Positions 9,406-17,967 of a DNA stretch of 64,000 nt are shown one piece after another. The stretch lies in the NCBI RefSeq assembly GCF_014596945.1, contig NZ_JACVXB010000001.1:368214-432213 (forward strand), written 5' to 3'. The position numbers and the translations under genes were made by a program. Position 1 is the stretch's first letter, and the number at the start of each line of letters is the position of its first letter. The notes under the pieces are model-generated. The model was not told the DNA's origin. It made no database searches and worked only from the letters and a program-made list of their open reading frames with translations. The DNA comes from Aestuariibaculum sediminum (GTDB lineage Bacteria > Bacteroidota > Bacteroidia > Flavobacteriales > Flavobacteriaceae).

Positions 9406-10707
9406 TTAATCTATTAACCCAAACACTCTTGGTAACCATAAACTTAGCTCGGGAAAATAGGTCACTAAAAATAGCGCTAACACCATGGCTAAAAATAATG
9501 GTAATAATGGTTTTATAACTTTTTCGATGGTTGTGTTGGCAACACCCACGCCAACAAATAATACGGATCCTACCGGTGGGGTACATAAACCTATACATAA
9601 ATTTAGTACCATAATAATTCCGAAGTGAATCGGATTCATACCTAACTCCGTTACCACAGGTAAGAAAATGGGTGTAAATATTAATACAGCCGGAGTCATA
9701 TCCATAAATATCCCAACGAATAACAGTAGTAAATTTATTATTAATAGGATGATGATCTCATTCTCACTTATACCTAATAAAACCGAACTAATACTTTGCG
9801 GAATATTTTCGTAAGACATGACCCAAGACATACTCATAGATGCACCAATTAACAACATAACTATGGCCGTTGTTGCCGACGACTCGAGTAAAATTTGTGG
9901 TAACGATTGCATCGTAATTTCTTTATAAACGAAACCTAAAACCAACGTATATAGCACCGCAATAGCCGAGGCTTCTGTGGCTGTGAAAATACCAGATACA
10001 ATACCCCCAATTACCACTACTAAAAGAAATAAACTAGGCACTGCATCGACAAAAGTTTTAACAACATCTTTAAATTTACTTCGCTCGCCTAACTTATATT
10101 TTTTCTTTTTAGCCCAAAACATAGCAACAAGCATCAAAAACAATCCTGTTAAAATACCTGGTATGTACCCAGCCAAGAATAAGGCTGCAATAGAAACCCC
10201 TCCACTGGCCAATGAATATACAATAAGCACATTACTAGGTGGAATTATTAAACCTGTTGTAGCCGATGTTATATTAACAGCGGCACCAAATTCTTTCGAA
10301 TAGCCCTCCTTTTCCATTTCAGGACCTAAAATACTACCCATCGCAGATGCCGATGCCATTGCAGACCCTGCAATAGCCCCCATTAACATAGCACCTATAA
10401 CATTAATTAAAGCGAGTCCTCCCGGAAGTGATCCTACTAGCGTTTTCGCAAAGGCTATAAGCCGATGCGCAATCCCACCTTTATTCATTAACTGCCCTGA
10501 GAGAACAAAAAATGGTATGGCCAAAAGAGCAAAGCTATCGAGTCCCGTTCCCATACGTTGCGAGACCGTTGTAAATGCGGCTAATGGTGAAATACTTACT
10601 AACATGGTTAATAATGCCGAAATAGCAATACTCCATGCAACAGGCGTTCCGATACCTAATAGAAATAAAAAACTAATTACTAAAACGAGTACTGGTATAT
10701 ATTCCAT
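9406..10707 (-). CDS. dctM: TRAP transporter large permease, DctM type
   Basis: 433 residues, about 12 membrane spans, belonging to the DctM/SiaM large subunit of tripartite ATP-independent periplasmic transporters. Family blocks include GTPVAWSIAISALLTML, GSMASASAMGSILGPEM-like and IPPSNVLIVYSLASGGVSI. It forms the sodium-coupled translocation channel with DctQ, six bases upstream. In this operon the imported solute is most likely galacturonate or a related hexuronate, judging from uxaC/uxaB/uxaA on the same transcript. Confidence 0.94.
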   Translation of the reverse strand: MEYIPVLVLVISFLFLLGIGTPVAWSIAISALLTMLVSISPLAAFTTVSQRMGTGLDSFALLAIPFFVLSGQLMNKGGIAHRLIAFAKTLVGSLPGGLALINVIGAMLMGAIAGSAMASASAMGSILGPEMEKEGYSKEFGAAVNITSATTGLIIPPSNVLIVYSLASGGVSIAALFLAGYIPGILTGLFLMLVAMFWAKKKKYKLGERSKFKDVVKTFVDAVPSLFLLVVVIGGIVSGIFTATEASAIAVLYTLVLGFVYKEITMQSLPQILLESSATTAIVMLLIGASMSMSWVMSYENIPQSISSVLLGISENEIIILLIINLLLLFVGIFMDMTPAVLIFTPIFLPVVTELGMNPIHFGIIMVLNLCIGLCTPPVGSVLFVGVGVANTTIEKVIKPLLPLFLAMVLALFLVTYFPELSLWLPRVFGLID

Positions 10708-10713
10708 AATGTG

Positions 10714-11172
10714 TTACTTTTTTAAAAGATCTGAGGTTTTGTAAAAAATGATTAAAATCCCACTTATTGGAATCACCAAGTATACCAATGCTAATGGTAT
10801 TTGTAATGCTGGTGAACTTTGCCCTAACAAATAGCTAATGTAAACCAACCTAAAACCACCAACAACCAAGGCTAAAAATGAAAATATAATGATGATAACA
10901 TACACCAATTTTAAAATTTTCTTTTGCATCTCGCCACTGGCTCTAGATGGTAATACATCTATAGCAACATGCATATTACGTCCAGACACATATGCGGCAC
11001 CTAAAACACCAATCCATATCATTAAATATCTGGCTAATTCGTCGGTAAAAGAACTCGGAGCACCCATTACAAATCGTGTAAATACCTGCCATAGTACATT
11101 AATTACCATGACCGACATAATTACTACCAGGGCCTTGCCAAGTATGTTGTCAATTTTTTCTCGAACTTTCAT
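10714..11172 (-). CDS. dctQ: TRAP transporter small permease, DctQ type
   Basis: 152 residues with four predicted membrane helices. The central block RYLMIWIGVLGAAYVSGRNMHVAIDVLP is characteristic of the DctQ family, which pairs with DctM. It lies between dctP and dctM in the usual P-Q-M order. Confidence 0.92.
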   Translation of the reverse strand: MKVREKIDNILGKALVVIMSVMVINVLWQVFTRFVMGAPSSFTDELARYLMIWIGVLGAAYVSGRNMHVAIDVLPSRASGEMQKKILKLVYVIIIIFSFLALVVGGFRLVYISYLLGQSSPALQIPLALVYLVIPISGILIIFYKTSDLLKK

Positions 11173-11233
11173 GTATTATAGTTTATTGTTAAAAGCTTAG
11201 CGTAAACACAAAGAATGTGTTCTCTAAACAGTT

Positions 11234-12211
11234 TTATTTGGTTTGTTGGATTTTTTCGATTAATGAACTTATAATTTCATCATCCTTATAGCTGTCGTAC
11301 ATACTACTAACCTTTGCTTTAAACAAGGATTTATCCGGTCTTATCACCTCTACACCCGCCTTCTGAACCTCGGTCAAAGCTTCTTCTTCTGCCTCTGCCC
11401 ATAGTTTACGTTGATAAGCCACCGATTTTTGAACTGAAGCTTGCAGCCAATCCTTCTCTTGCTTCGTTAACTTGTTCCAGGTATTTGTACCAATCACTAA
11501 AACATCTGGTAATACTGTATGCTCATCTAATGAATAGTATTTACAAACTTCGTAATGTCTGGATAAGTAGAAACTAGGCGGATTATTTTCAGCACCATCT
11601 ACAACACCTTGTTGTAGCGAAGTATATAATTCACCCCATGAAATAGGGGTTGGAGAGCCTCCTAATGCTTTTACCATATCTATGGCAGTTACACTTTCCA
11701 TAACTCTAAGTTTAAGACCTTTTAGGTCGTCTGGAGTATGAACAGGCCGATCTTTAGTGTAGAAACTGCGACTTCCTGCATCGTAATAAGCTAAACCTTT
11801 TAACCAATATTTTTCGCCATCATCTAAAATTTCCTTTCCAATTTCACTATCTAAAACATCAAAGGAATGTTGTCGGTCTCGGAATAAAAACGGCACACCA
11901 AAAACCTTCATTTTAGGTGCAAAATTTTCCATAACGCCCACAGATACTTTGGTCATATCTAAACTTCCTATTTGCAGAAGCTCTAAATTTTCACGTTCGG
12001 TCCCCAACTGTTGACTAGGGTAAATTTCGAGTTTCATTTTACCTCCTGAGCGTTGTTCTAAATCTTTACCCATTTCAACCATCGCTTTATGCACCGAATG
12101 TTTTACATCGAGTCCGTGCGCTATTTTTATGGTTCTGGTTGAACTTATTTCGCCGCAGCTTACAAGTAATGTAACAAGAAGAAGCGAAACCAACTTTAAA
12201 TGTTTAATCAT
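11234..12211 (-). CDS. dctP: TRAP transporter substrate-binding lipoprotein, DctP type
   Basis: 325 residues. The signal peptide ends LLVTLLVSCGE, a lipobox, so the binding protein is membrane-anchored and not freely periplasmic. The DctP fold is shown by TIKIAHGLDVKHSVHKAM, YPSQQLGTERENLELLQIG, GLKLRVMESVTAIDMVKALGGSPTPI and the carboxylate-binding region around GVVDGAENNPPSFY. The family binds organic acids including hexuronates. The neighbouring galacturonate enzymes make a uronate the best guess. A 100-base gap with a strong hairpin separates it from uxaC. Confidence 0.94.
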   Translation of the reverse strand: MIKHLKLVSLLLVTLLVSCGEISSTRTIKIAHGLDVKHSVHKAMVEMGKDLEQRSGGKMKLEIYPSQQLGTERENLELLQIGSLDMTKVSVGVMENFAPKMKVFGVPFLFRDRQHSFDVLDSEIGKEILDDGEKYWLKGLAYYDAGSRSFYTKDRPVHTPDDLKGLKLRVMESVTAIDMVKALGGSPTPISWGELYTSLQQGVVDGAENNPPSFYLSRHYEVCKYYSLDEHTVLPDVLVIGTNTWNKLTKQEKDWLQASVQKSVAYQRKLWAEAEEEALTEVQKAGVEVIRPDKSLFKAKVSSMYDSYKDDEIISSLIEKIQQTK

Positions 12212-12267
12212 CTTATTTTTAATATTTTCTATTTTGTTTAGCGGTTTATTAGTTGGTTATATCGTTT

Positions 12268-12306
12268 AACAAATCCGCATGCATCATAAAGCATCACGGA
12301 TTTGTT
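12268..12306 (-). promoter_or_regulatory. Intra-operon hairpin between uxaC and dctP
   Basis: AACAAATCCG (12268-12277) and CGGATTTGTT (12297-12306) form a perfect 10-bp stem with an internal ATGC/GCAT pairing. No T run follows in the leftward direction, so it is not an ordinary terminator. It may be an mRNA stability or processing element that sets expression of dctP relative to uxaC. Confidence 0.5.
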
Positions 12307-12313
12307 AATTTGG

Positions 12314-13714
12314 TTAAAACTTAAAATATTCTTTTGCGTTAAAATAACTAATATCGGCTACTATTTTACCAATCCATTCCATGTCGTTCGGTAATTCACC
12401 ACGTTTAATTTCATCTCCCAAAAGATTACATAAAATCCTTCGGAAATACTCATGTCTTGGAAAAGACAAGAAACTTCTTGAATCTGTGAGCATACCTACA
12501 AAGCAACTAACCAGCCCCATGTTAGACAACGCATTTAATTGTTTGGTCATACCATCTTTTTGATCTAAAAACCACCATCCTGAACCAAACTGCACCTTAC
12601 CTTTAACACTACCATCATTAAAATTCCCAATCATAGTAGCCATAACTTCATTATCGGCAGGATTTAAATTGTAAATAATGGTTTTTGTTAATTTGTCTTT
12701 GCTATCTAAAGCATTTAAAAACGCTGATAATTTTTGGGCTTGCGGATAATCTCCAATAGAATCCCATCCTGTATCTGGTCCTAAAATGCGATGCATACGA
12801 GCGTTGTTATTTCTTAATGCTCCAAGATGAAATTGTTGTACCCACCCAAATTCATGGTAGGTTTCACATAAATACACTAAAACCGCACTTTGGAATTTTA
12901 AAGCTTCTTCATGAGACAATCCTTTTCCTTTACGTTTTTTTGCAAATATGGCAGTTACTTCACTTTCTGTATATGGTTCAAAATAAATTTGATCCAGGCC
13001 ATGATCGCACAAGGAGCATCCGTTAGCGTTAAAATATTCGATGCGTTTACGTAAAGCACTTAATAGGTCATTATATGAATTTATAGATACCTCAGCCGAT
13101 TCTCCAAGCGCATCTATATATGCATTATAGTCTTCAGCGTTTATTAAAATAGCTTTATCAGGCCGAAAAGCCGTACTTACTTTTACGTTATAATTTGATT
13201 TTGCCAGCGCCTGGTGATGCTCCAAGGTATCAATAGGATCTTCAGTAGTACAAACCACCTCTGCATTAACTTTTGTTAGAAGTTGTCTACAGGAATACTC
13301 TCCAGATGTTAATTGTTCCTGCGTTTGATTCCATACGCTTTCAGCTGTTTTTTCATTAAGCAAATCCGTTATACCAAAGTACCTTTTTAGCTCTAAATGC
13401 GTCCAGTGATATAAAGGATTTCGCATAGTGTATGGCACTGTTTTTGCCCAGTTTAAAAACTTATCTTTATCGGAAGCCTCACCTGTAATATATGTTTCAT
13501 TTACACCTAATGTACGCATAGCTCTCCATTTGTAATGATCGCCGTTTATCCAAACATTAGTAATGTTATTGAATGTTACATCATCTGCAATTTGTTGTGG
13601 TGGCAAATGATTATGATAATCGATAATAGGCTGATTTTTCGAATAGGTATGATATAATTCTTCAGCGTATTTATTTTCTAATAAAAAGTTGTCGTGAATA
13701 AAAGGTGTATTCAT
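12314..13714 (-). CDS. uxaC: Glucuronate/galacturonate isomerase
   Basis: 466 residues, the standard length for UxaC, which isomerises D-galacturonate to D-tagaturonate (and glucuronate to fructuronate). It is a metal-dependent amidohydrolase-fold enzyme. The metal-binding N-terminal block IDYHNHLPPQQIADD and the family blocks AMRTLGVNETYITG, NGCSLCDHGLDQIY and LGALRNNNARMHRILGPDTG are intact. It follows the SDR gene by 14 bases. Confidence 0.96.
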   Translation of the reverse strand: MNTPFIHDNFLLENKYAEELYHTYSKNQPIIDYHNHLPPQQIADDVTFNNITNVWINGDHYKWRAMRTLGVNETYITGEASDKDKFLNWAKTVPYTMRNPLYHWTHLELKRYFGITDLLNEKTAESVWNQTQEQLTSGEYSCRQLLTKVNAEVVCTTEDPIDTLEHHQALAKSNYNVKVSTAFRPDKAILINAEDYNAYIDALGESAEVSINSYNDLLSALRKRIEYFNANGCSLCDHGLDQIYFEPYTESEVTAIFAKKRKGKGLSHEEALKFQSAVLVYLCETYHEFGWVQQFHLGALRNNNARMHRILGPDTGWDSIGDYPQAQKLSAFLNALDSKDKLTKTIIYNLNPADNEVMATMIGNFNDGSVKGKVQFGSGWWFLDQKDGMTKQLNALSNMGLVSCFVGMLTDSRSFLSFPRHEYFRRILCNLLGDEIKRGELPNDMEWIGKIVADISYFNAKEYFKF

Positions 13715-13728
13715 TTTAGTTGTAAATA

Positions 13729-14514
13729 TTAATCTTCGTTGGATGGTTTCCCGATTGTTGCTAAAATACCGCCGTCAACATAAACGACTTGGCCATTAAC
13801 AAAATCACTCGCCTTTGATGCTAAAAATATTGCGGCACCTGCTAAATCTTCTGGGTCTCCCCAACGCGCAGCAGGCGTTCTATTTATAATAAACTCATTA
13901 AAAGGATGTCCGTCTACTCGAATAGGAGCTGTTTGACTGGTTGCAAAATATCCTGGACCAATACCATTCACTTGAATGTTGTGTTTTGCCCATTCTGTAG
14001 CCAGGTTTTGCGTTAACATTTTTAGTCCGCCTTTTGCTGCTGCATAAGCCGACACACTATTGCGACCAAGCTCACTCATCATGGAACAAATATTTATAAT
14101 CTTTCCTTCACCTCGCTCTATCATTTGTTTGGCTACTAATTGCGACATAATAAATGGACCTACTAAATCGACATCCACCACACGGCGAAAATCTTCTACT
14201 GGCATGGTAATGGCTAACTCTCTTTTTATAATACCAGCATTGTTAACAAGAATATGGATATCTCCAATTTCTTTAGCAATAACATCCATGTTTTTTCTAG
14301 CCTCAACTTCATTAGTTACATCAAACAAATAACCGCTTGCCTTGAACCCCTGATTTTTATAATGATTTAGAGCGTCTTCCATTTTAGCGGGTGTTGTACC
14401 AGTTATAACCAACTCGGCTCCAGCACTTGCTAAACCTTCTGCCATAGCCATACCCAATCCATGTGTTCCACCAGTTATAAGTGCTCTTTTTCCTTGTAAA
14501 TTAAATAAATTCAT
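13729..14514 (-). CDS. SDR oxidoreductase, KduD / gluconate 5-dehydrogenase type
   Basis: 261 residues, a classical short-chain dehydrogenase: cofactor motif TGGTHGLG (about 16-23), NNAG, and catalytic Ser-Tyr-Lys with YAAAK. Sequence is closest to the gluconate 5-dehydrogenase/KduD group. In a pectin locus it would act as KduD, reducing 2,5-diketo-3-deoxygluconate to 2-keto-3-deoxygluconate, the shared product with UxaA. Its partner isomerase KduI is not in this window. It is the first gene of the leftward operon, downstream of two palindromic operators. The precise substrate cannot be settled by sequence reading. Confidence 0.85.
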   Translation of the reverse strand: MNLFNLQGKRALITGGTHGLGMAMAEGLASAGAELVITGTTPAKMEDALNHYKNQGFKASGYLFDVTNEVEARKNMDVIAKEIGDIHILVNNAGIIKRELAITMPVEDFRRVVDVDLVGPFIMSQLVAKQMIERGEGKIINICSMMSELGRNSVSAYAAAKGGLKMLTQNLATEWAKHNIQVNGIGPGYFATSQTAPIRVDGHPFNEFIINRTPAARWGDPEDLAGAAIFLASKASDFVNGQVVYVDGGILATIGKPSNED

Positions 14515-14550
14515 TCTATTAGTATAATTCGTTTTTAAACAGTTATGGTG

Positions 14551-14640
14551 TGAAATTAAACTTTTAAACCCTTAAAAACAAAGCCTTTTTCAATTTAGTT
14601 AAACGTTTAACCTAATTTTATTTAGGCAATCGATTACGCA
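14551..14640 (-). promoter_or_regulatory. Promoter and two palindromic operators of the galacturonate operon
   Basis: Reading leftward: TGCGTAATCGATTGC (14626-14640) matches the LacI-type core found at 3355 and 3701; GTTAAACGTTTAAC (14598-14611) is a perfect 14-bp palindrome with a CG centre; then TTTG (14579-14582), 20 bases, and TAATTTCA (14551-14558), a fair match to the TTG-N20-TAnnTTTG promoter. Both palindromes lie upstream of the -33 element, which would suit activation or DNA looping. The rest of the 14515-14826 gap shows no gene. Confidence 0.6.
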
Positions 14641-14826
14641 AATGTAATTAATTTAATTTTAAACTACCCAAAATTTAATAAATTCCTTAAAAAAAAGAAT
14701 TATTTTCAGGAGTATTCAAGAAAGTCTATTAAAATTAAAGCAATATTGATAAGTAGCTAAATTAATAGCAAACCACTTTAATAAATAATATTTAATTTAT
14801 TGATTAGTAATTATTGAAGCAAAAAA

Positions 14827-14854
14827 AACCTGCTAGAAAAAATGCTAGCAGGTT
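14827..14854 (-). terminator. Terminator of the hexosaminidase gene
   Basis: AACCTGCTAG and CTAGCAGGTT form a perfect 10-bp stem with an 8-base loop, 22 bases beyond the stop codon, followed leftward by a long T run. Confidence 0.85.
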
Positions 14855-14876
14855 TTTTGAAGAAGCTTTTTACAAA

Positions 14877-16508
14877 TTAGCTTTTTAATTTATAGTAATT
14901 TATTCCTAAAGAATCCCACTCTTTTTGCTTCTTACTTAAAGCAATTTTAAAGCTATCAAAATCTTTATTCTCTTGGGTCGTCCATCCTACTTCGGCATAG
15001 GCTGCAATTCTAGGGAACGTTTGATACTCCACATCATCGTTAGTTGGTGTCCATTCACTCCACATCTGACAACCAAGTCCATAAATATTTTCATGGTACT
15101 TTTCATCCAAACCTTCAGGAATCGGATTAAAATTATAGGCTTTTTCTACTGGTATTCCTTTATACTTATAATCTAAATACGTAAACTTATGCCAAGAATT
15201 TACAATGCCATAGCCTTTACTTGCCGCTTCGGTTAGCAAATTAATATCACCTTTCCAGAAATGTACAATCACATTTTTAGCTAGTTCAGTTTCTGCTTCT
15301 TTATCGTCTTTCTTCTCTTCGAAATCGAAGTGTAGTTTTTTACCCATAATTTCGTTCCAGCCCATCATTCTTCTTCCATGTTTTTGCATAAACTGAGAAA
15401 TATTGTTCACAAAATGAATTTGTAAATCGGCAGGTGTAGGAATATTATTCTCCTTCATATATTTTTGAACATGTGGCGCAGTCTCCCAAACTTCATAAGG
15501 CACTTCATCTCCTCCAATATGAATAACTTCCGAAGGAAACAACTCAAATATTTCTAACAATACATCTTTTACAAACTGAATAACCTCAGGCTTGGTAACA
15601 TCATAATTATCGTAATGACGCCCGAATTTTACAGGCACATCTATATCTTCTCCTTTAGTTCCTAACCATGTATACGAGGCAATGGCCGCACTTGAATGCC
15701 CAGGCATTTCAAACTCCGGCACAATTGTAATATTCCTATCGGCAGCGTAAGCCACTATATCTTTTATTTGCTCTTGAGTATAAAACCCACCATGTGGCTC
15801 ACCCGAAGTTTTTCCACTTTTCCATGTGCCTATTTCAGAATCTTTTCTGAAAGCCCCTACCTCGGTAAGTAGTGGGTATTTTTTTATTTCAAGTCTCCAA
15901 CCGGCATCATCAACCAAATGCCAATGTAAAATATTCATTTTCATCGAAGCCATTTGATCCAGCATTTGTTTTACAAATTCTTCACCATGAAAATATCTTG
16001 AATCATCTAACATATAGGCACGCCATTTAAAACGCGGACTATCATTTATTTCTACAGAAGGAATTAACCATTTAACAGTATTTTTTTCTGCATATAATTC
16101 CTCAGCCAATAATTGGTTGATGGTTTGTACAGCATAAAATGCCCCTGATTTGCTACCAGAAGTAATTGTAATTTGCTTAGGTGTAACAACTAATTTGTAA
16201 GCCTCTGATTTTAAATTTTTATCTGTTTTAAAAACAATTTCAGCACGACTACTCTCTGTCAATTCTAATTCGTATCCCGTCTTTTTCTGCCATCCATCTT
16301 TTAAAATTTCTGCAGCCGCCTTTTGATCATCATTCTCGTAGGCAATATCAATGCCATCTTCAATTGCGAATGACTCTATCCCTAGTGTTAATTCGGTGGG
16401 TTTTGGTAATAACGAAATTTCTGAAGCTGTAAACGTTTTATTTTTTTCAGAACAGCTAAAAACTGAAAAAAGCATAAGACACAGTAAGTATCGGGTAATC
16501 AGTAACAT
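14877..16508 (-). CDS. Beta-N-acetylhexosaminidase, GH20
   Basis: 543 residues from the ATG at 16508, chosen over an upstream ATG because it opens directly into a lipoprotein signal peptide (MLLITRYLLCLMLFSVFSCS). A GH20b-type N-terminal domain (about 25-150) precedes the catalytic barrel with MNILHWHLVDDAGWRLEI and the catalytic Asp-Glu pair in HIGGDEVPYE (near residues 334-335). The enzyme releases terminal GlcNAc/GalNAc, for chitin oligomer or glycoprotein use. It is transcribed alone with its own terminator and is not obviously part of the pectin operon. Confidence 0.94.
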   Translation of the reverse strand: MLLITRYLLCLMLFSVFSCSEKNKTFTASEISLLPKPTELTLGIESFAIEDGIDIAYENDDQKAAAEILKDGWQKKTGYELELTESSRAEIVFKTDKNLKSEAYKLVVTPKQITITSGSKSGAFYAVQTINQLLAEELYAEKNTVKWLIPSVEINDSPRFKWRAYMLDDSRYFHGEEFVKQMLDQMASMKMNILHWHLVDDAGWRLEIKKYPLLTEVGAFRKDSEIGTWKSGKTSGEPHGGFYTQEQIKDIVAYAADRNITIVPEFEMPGHSSAAIASYTWLGTKGEDIDVPVKFGRHYDNYDVTKPEVIQFVKDVLLEIFELFPSEVIHIGGDEVPYEVWETAPHVQKYMKENNIPTPADLQIHFVNNISQFMQKHGRRMMGWNEIMGKKLHFDFEEKKDDKEAETELAKNVIVHFWKGDINLLTEAASKGYGIVNSWHKFTYLDYKYKGIPVEKAYNFNPIPEGLDEKYHENIYGLGCQMWSEWTPTNDDVEYQTFPRIAAYAEVGWTTQENKDFDSFKIALSKKQKEWDSLGINYYKLKS

Positions 16509-16712
16509 AATTGTTTTGGTTTTAATATTAAGATGTGTTCGAACACAAACATACATATTTTTAAACAATCTACGTCTTTGAAATTAGTCCTTTTTACATG
16601 AGAAAAAGCAAACAAAATGATTGGATTCTTTTAAAATTACAGTCTTACATTTCTAATTCATTAGTAATCATATTTTAAGACTAAATCATTCAAAAATCAA
16701 TTAAATTAAGAT

Positions 16713-16922
16713 TTAAAATATCTTTCTCAATAATCTTATTAACGCCAAAGCCTTAACATATTTTGATGACAAAACAGATGATACAACATGTGTTGGAAAA
16801 TTAGCTACTTCTTTGATTGCATGCCCAGATTGCTTTAACTTTTCCATTGCTATTTGACGCTCAAGTGAATGCACTTTTAAATCGTAACGTATTTGTTCTA
16901 TATTGTTATATTTAGGACTCAT
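16713..16922 (-). CDS. Small basic protein, third gene of an envelope trio
   Basis: 69 residues, alpha-helical and lysine-rich (IEQIRYDLKVHSLERQIAMEKLK), with no known motif. Its ATG lies inside the end of the preceding gene (11-base overlap), so it is translationally coupled to it. With the two upstream genes it forms a YtxH / holin-like / small-protein cluster of the kind seen in Flavobacteriia, thought to be envelope or stress related. Confidence 0.7.
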   Translation of the reverse strand: MSPKYNNIEQIRYDLKVHSLERQIAMEKLKQSGHAIKEVANFPTHVVSSVLSSKYVKALALIRLLRKIF

Positions 16923-17277
16923 CGTTTTCTGAATTAAAAAAATTGTTTGATAATTTACCTATCACATTATTGTCTATGCTTTTTCGAAATACATAAATTA
17001 AAATCATCAAGAACATTAAACTTGCTCCTATTATGAGACAGGCTAACGGCAAACTATTAAGTACATTACCTAAAGCTAAAGCGCCAGAAACAGCAAAAAA
17101 AGACAAACCTAAAAAGCCAAGTCCTGCAATAATTAAAAACTTAACTAACAGACTTATAGTTAAAGACAACTGTTCAAAAACCTTTAGTTTAATAAACTTT
17201 TCGGTAGATTTTAAATAATCATCCCCATACTGTAAAGCCTCCTGAGATTTTTCATTTAACACATCTAAAATCCTCAT
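16912..17277 (-). CDS. Phage-holin-3_6-like membrane protein
   Basis: 121 residues with two central hydrophobic helices (FLIIAGLGFLGLSFFAVSGA and LPLACLIIGASLMFLMILIY) flanked by charged ends, the pattern of the Actinobacteria/Bacteroidetes holin-like family that bears a phage name but is chromosomal. It follows the YtxH protein by one base and overlaps the next gene. The role is not known; membrane or stress function is inferred from its partners. Confidence 0.75.
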   Translation of the reverse strand: MRILDVLNEKSQEALQYGDDYLKSTEKFIKLKVFEQLSLTISLLVKFLIIAGLGFLGLSFFAVSGALALGNVLNSLPLACLIIGASLMFLMILIYVFRKSIDNNVIGKLSNNFFNSENDES

Positions 17278-17278
17278 A

Positions 17279-17605
17279 TTATTTTTGATACTTTTTATTT
17301 TTAGCTTTTAAATCGGCTAACTTTTTTTCCAGCGAAGTAATTACATCCTCTGCCTTATAGCTTGTGTTAGACATTAAGTGCTCCAGCTCTTCTTCTAACG
17401 AGGCTCGCTTTTGTTTTACTGCGTTCGAAATGTTTTCTCCAGTGTGTTCTATATTATCTGAAACACTATCTTTTAAGTTTTGAGCTTCATCGGCAATCTT
17501 TTTTCTCGTAACTGTACCTTTATCGGGAGCAAATAAAATCCCTATTACAGTACCAATAGCTGTTCCGGCCAATAGACCTAAAATGGTTCTACTATCTTTT
17601 CCCAT
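17279..17605 (-). CDS. YtxH domain-containing protein
   Basis: 108 residues. The N-terminal ILGLLAGTAIGTVIGILFAPDKG is the glycine-rich YtxH segment. The rest is a charged amphipathic coiled coil (KRASLEEELEHLM...LEKKLADLKAKN). YtxH proteins are small envelope-associated stress proteins. First gene of the leftward trio. Confidence 0.85.
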   Translation of the reverse strand: MGKDSRTILGLLAGTAIGTVIGILFAPDKGTVTRKKIADEAQNLKDSVSDNIEHTGENISNAVKQKRASLEEELEHLMSNTSYKAEDVITSLEKKLADLKAKNKKYQK

Positions 17606-17784
17606 ATTTTATGTTATTTAAAATTATCATTTACATAAAATTAGGAAAATTTAAGCAGGTAATCCTTTATATTGCTGAATTGTTTTTTTAATTCTTACCA
17701 AATTAACCAAGAAAAGATTGCTGCAAGCGGAGTTATAAAAATAAAAAAAGCTCCTCAAATTATTGAGAAGCTTGTCCTTTGTTG

Positions 17785-17866
17785 TGCGGGCGGGGAGACT
17801 CGAACTCCCACACCTCGCGGCACTAGATCCTAAGTCTAGCGTGTCTACCAATTCCACCACGCCCGC
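17785..17866 (-). tRNA. tRNA-Leu (anticodon TAG)
   Basis: An 82-base leftward cloverleaf: acceptor stem GCGGGCG/CGCCCGC with discriminator A at 17785, a long variable arm typical of class II tRNA, T arm GGGAGTTCGAGTCTCCC, and anticodon stem CTAGA/TCTAG enclosing CTTAGGA, giving TAG. The CCA end is not encoded. The 92-codon frame covering it is not a gene. Confidence 0.96.
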
Positions 17867-17938
17867 AAAGGGATTGCAAATATAAACAAGATTTTGAAAT
17901 TGCAAACGCCCAACCCAAAAAAAACACACTTTTTTTTA

Positions 17939-17946
17939 TACTTTTG
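17939..17946 (+). promoter_or_regulatory. -7 element of the dipeptidase promoter
   Basis: TACTTTTG matches the Bacteroidota TAnnTTTG element. It overlaps an in-frame TTG at 17944, so translation cannot begin there. A transcript would start near 17952, about 15 bases before the ATG at 17968. No good -33 TTG is seen at the expected distance. Confidence 0.6.
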
Positions 17947-17967
17947 ACCCAAAATATCCATAACCCA

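Noticed and set aside
9395..9598. 67-codon leftward frame over the dctM end
   Set aside because: Shadow of dctM in another frame, with no independent support.
16912..17277. Prophage holin gene
   Set aside because: The family is named after phage holins, but no phage genes are nearby and it is coupled to a YtxH gene, so it is a chromosomal envelope protein.
17651..17929. 92-codon leftward open frame
   Set aside because: It runs straight across the tRNA-Leu gene and has no recognisable protein features.
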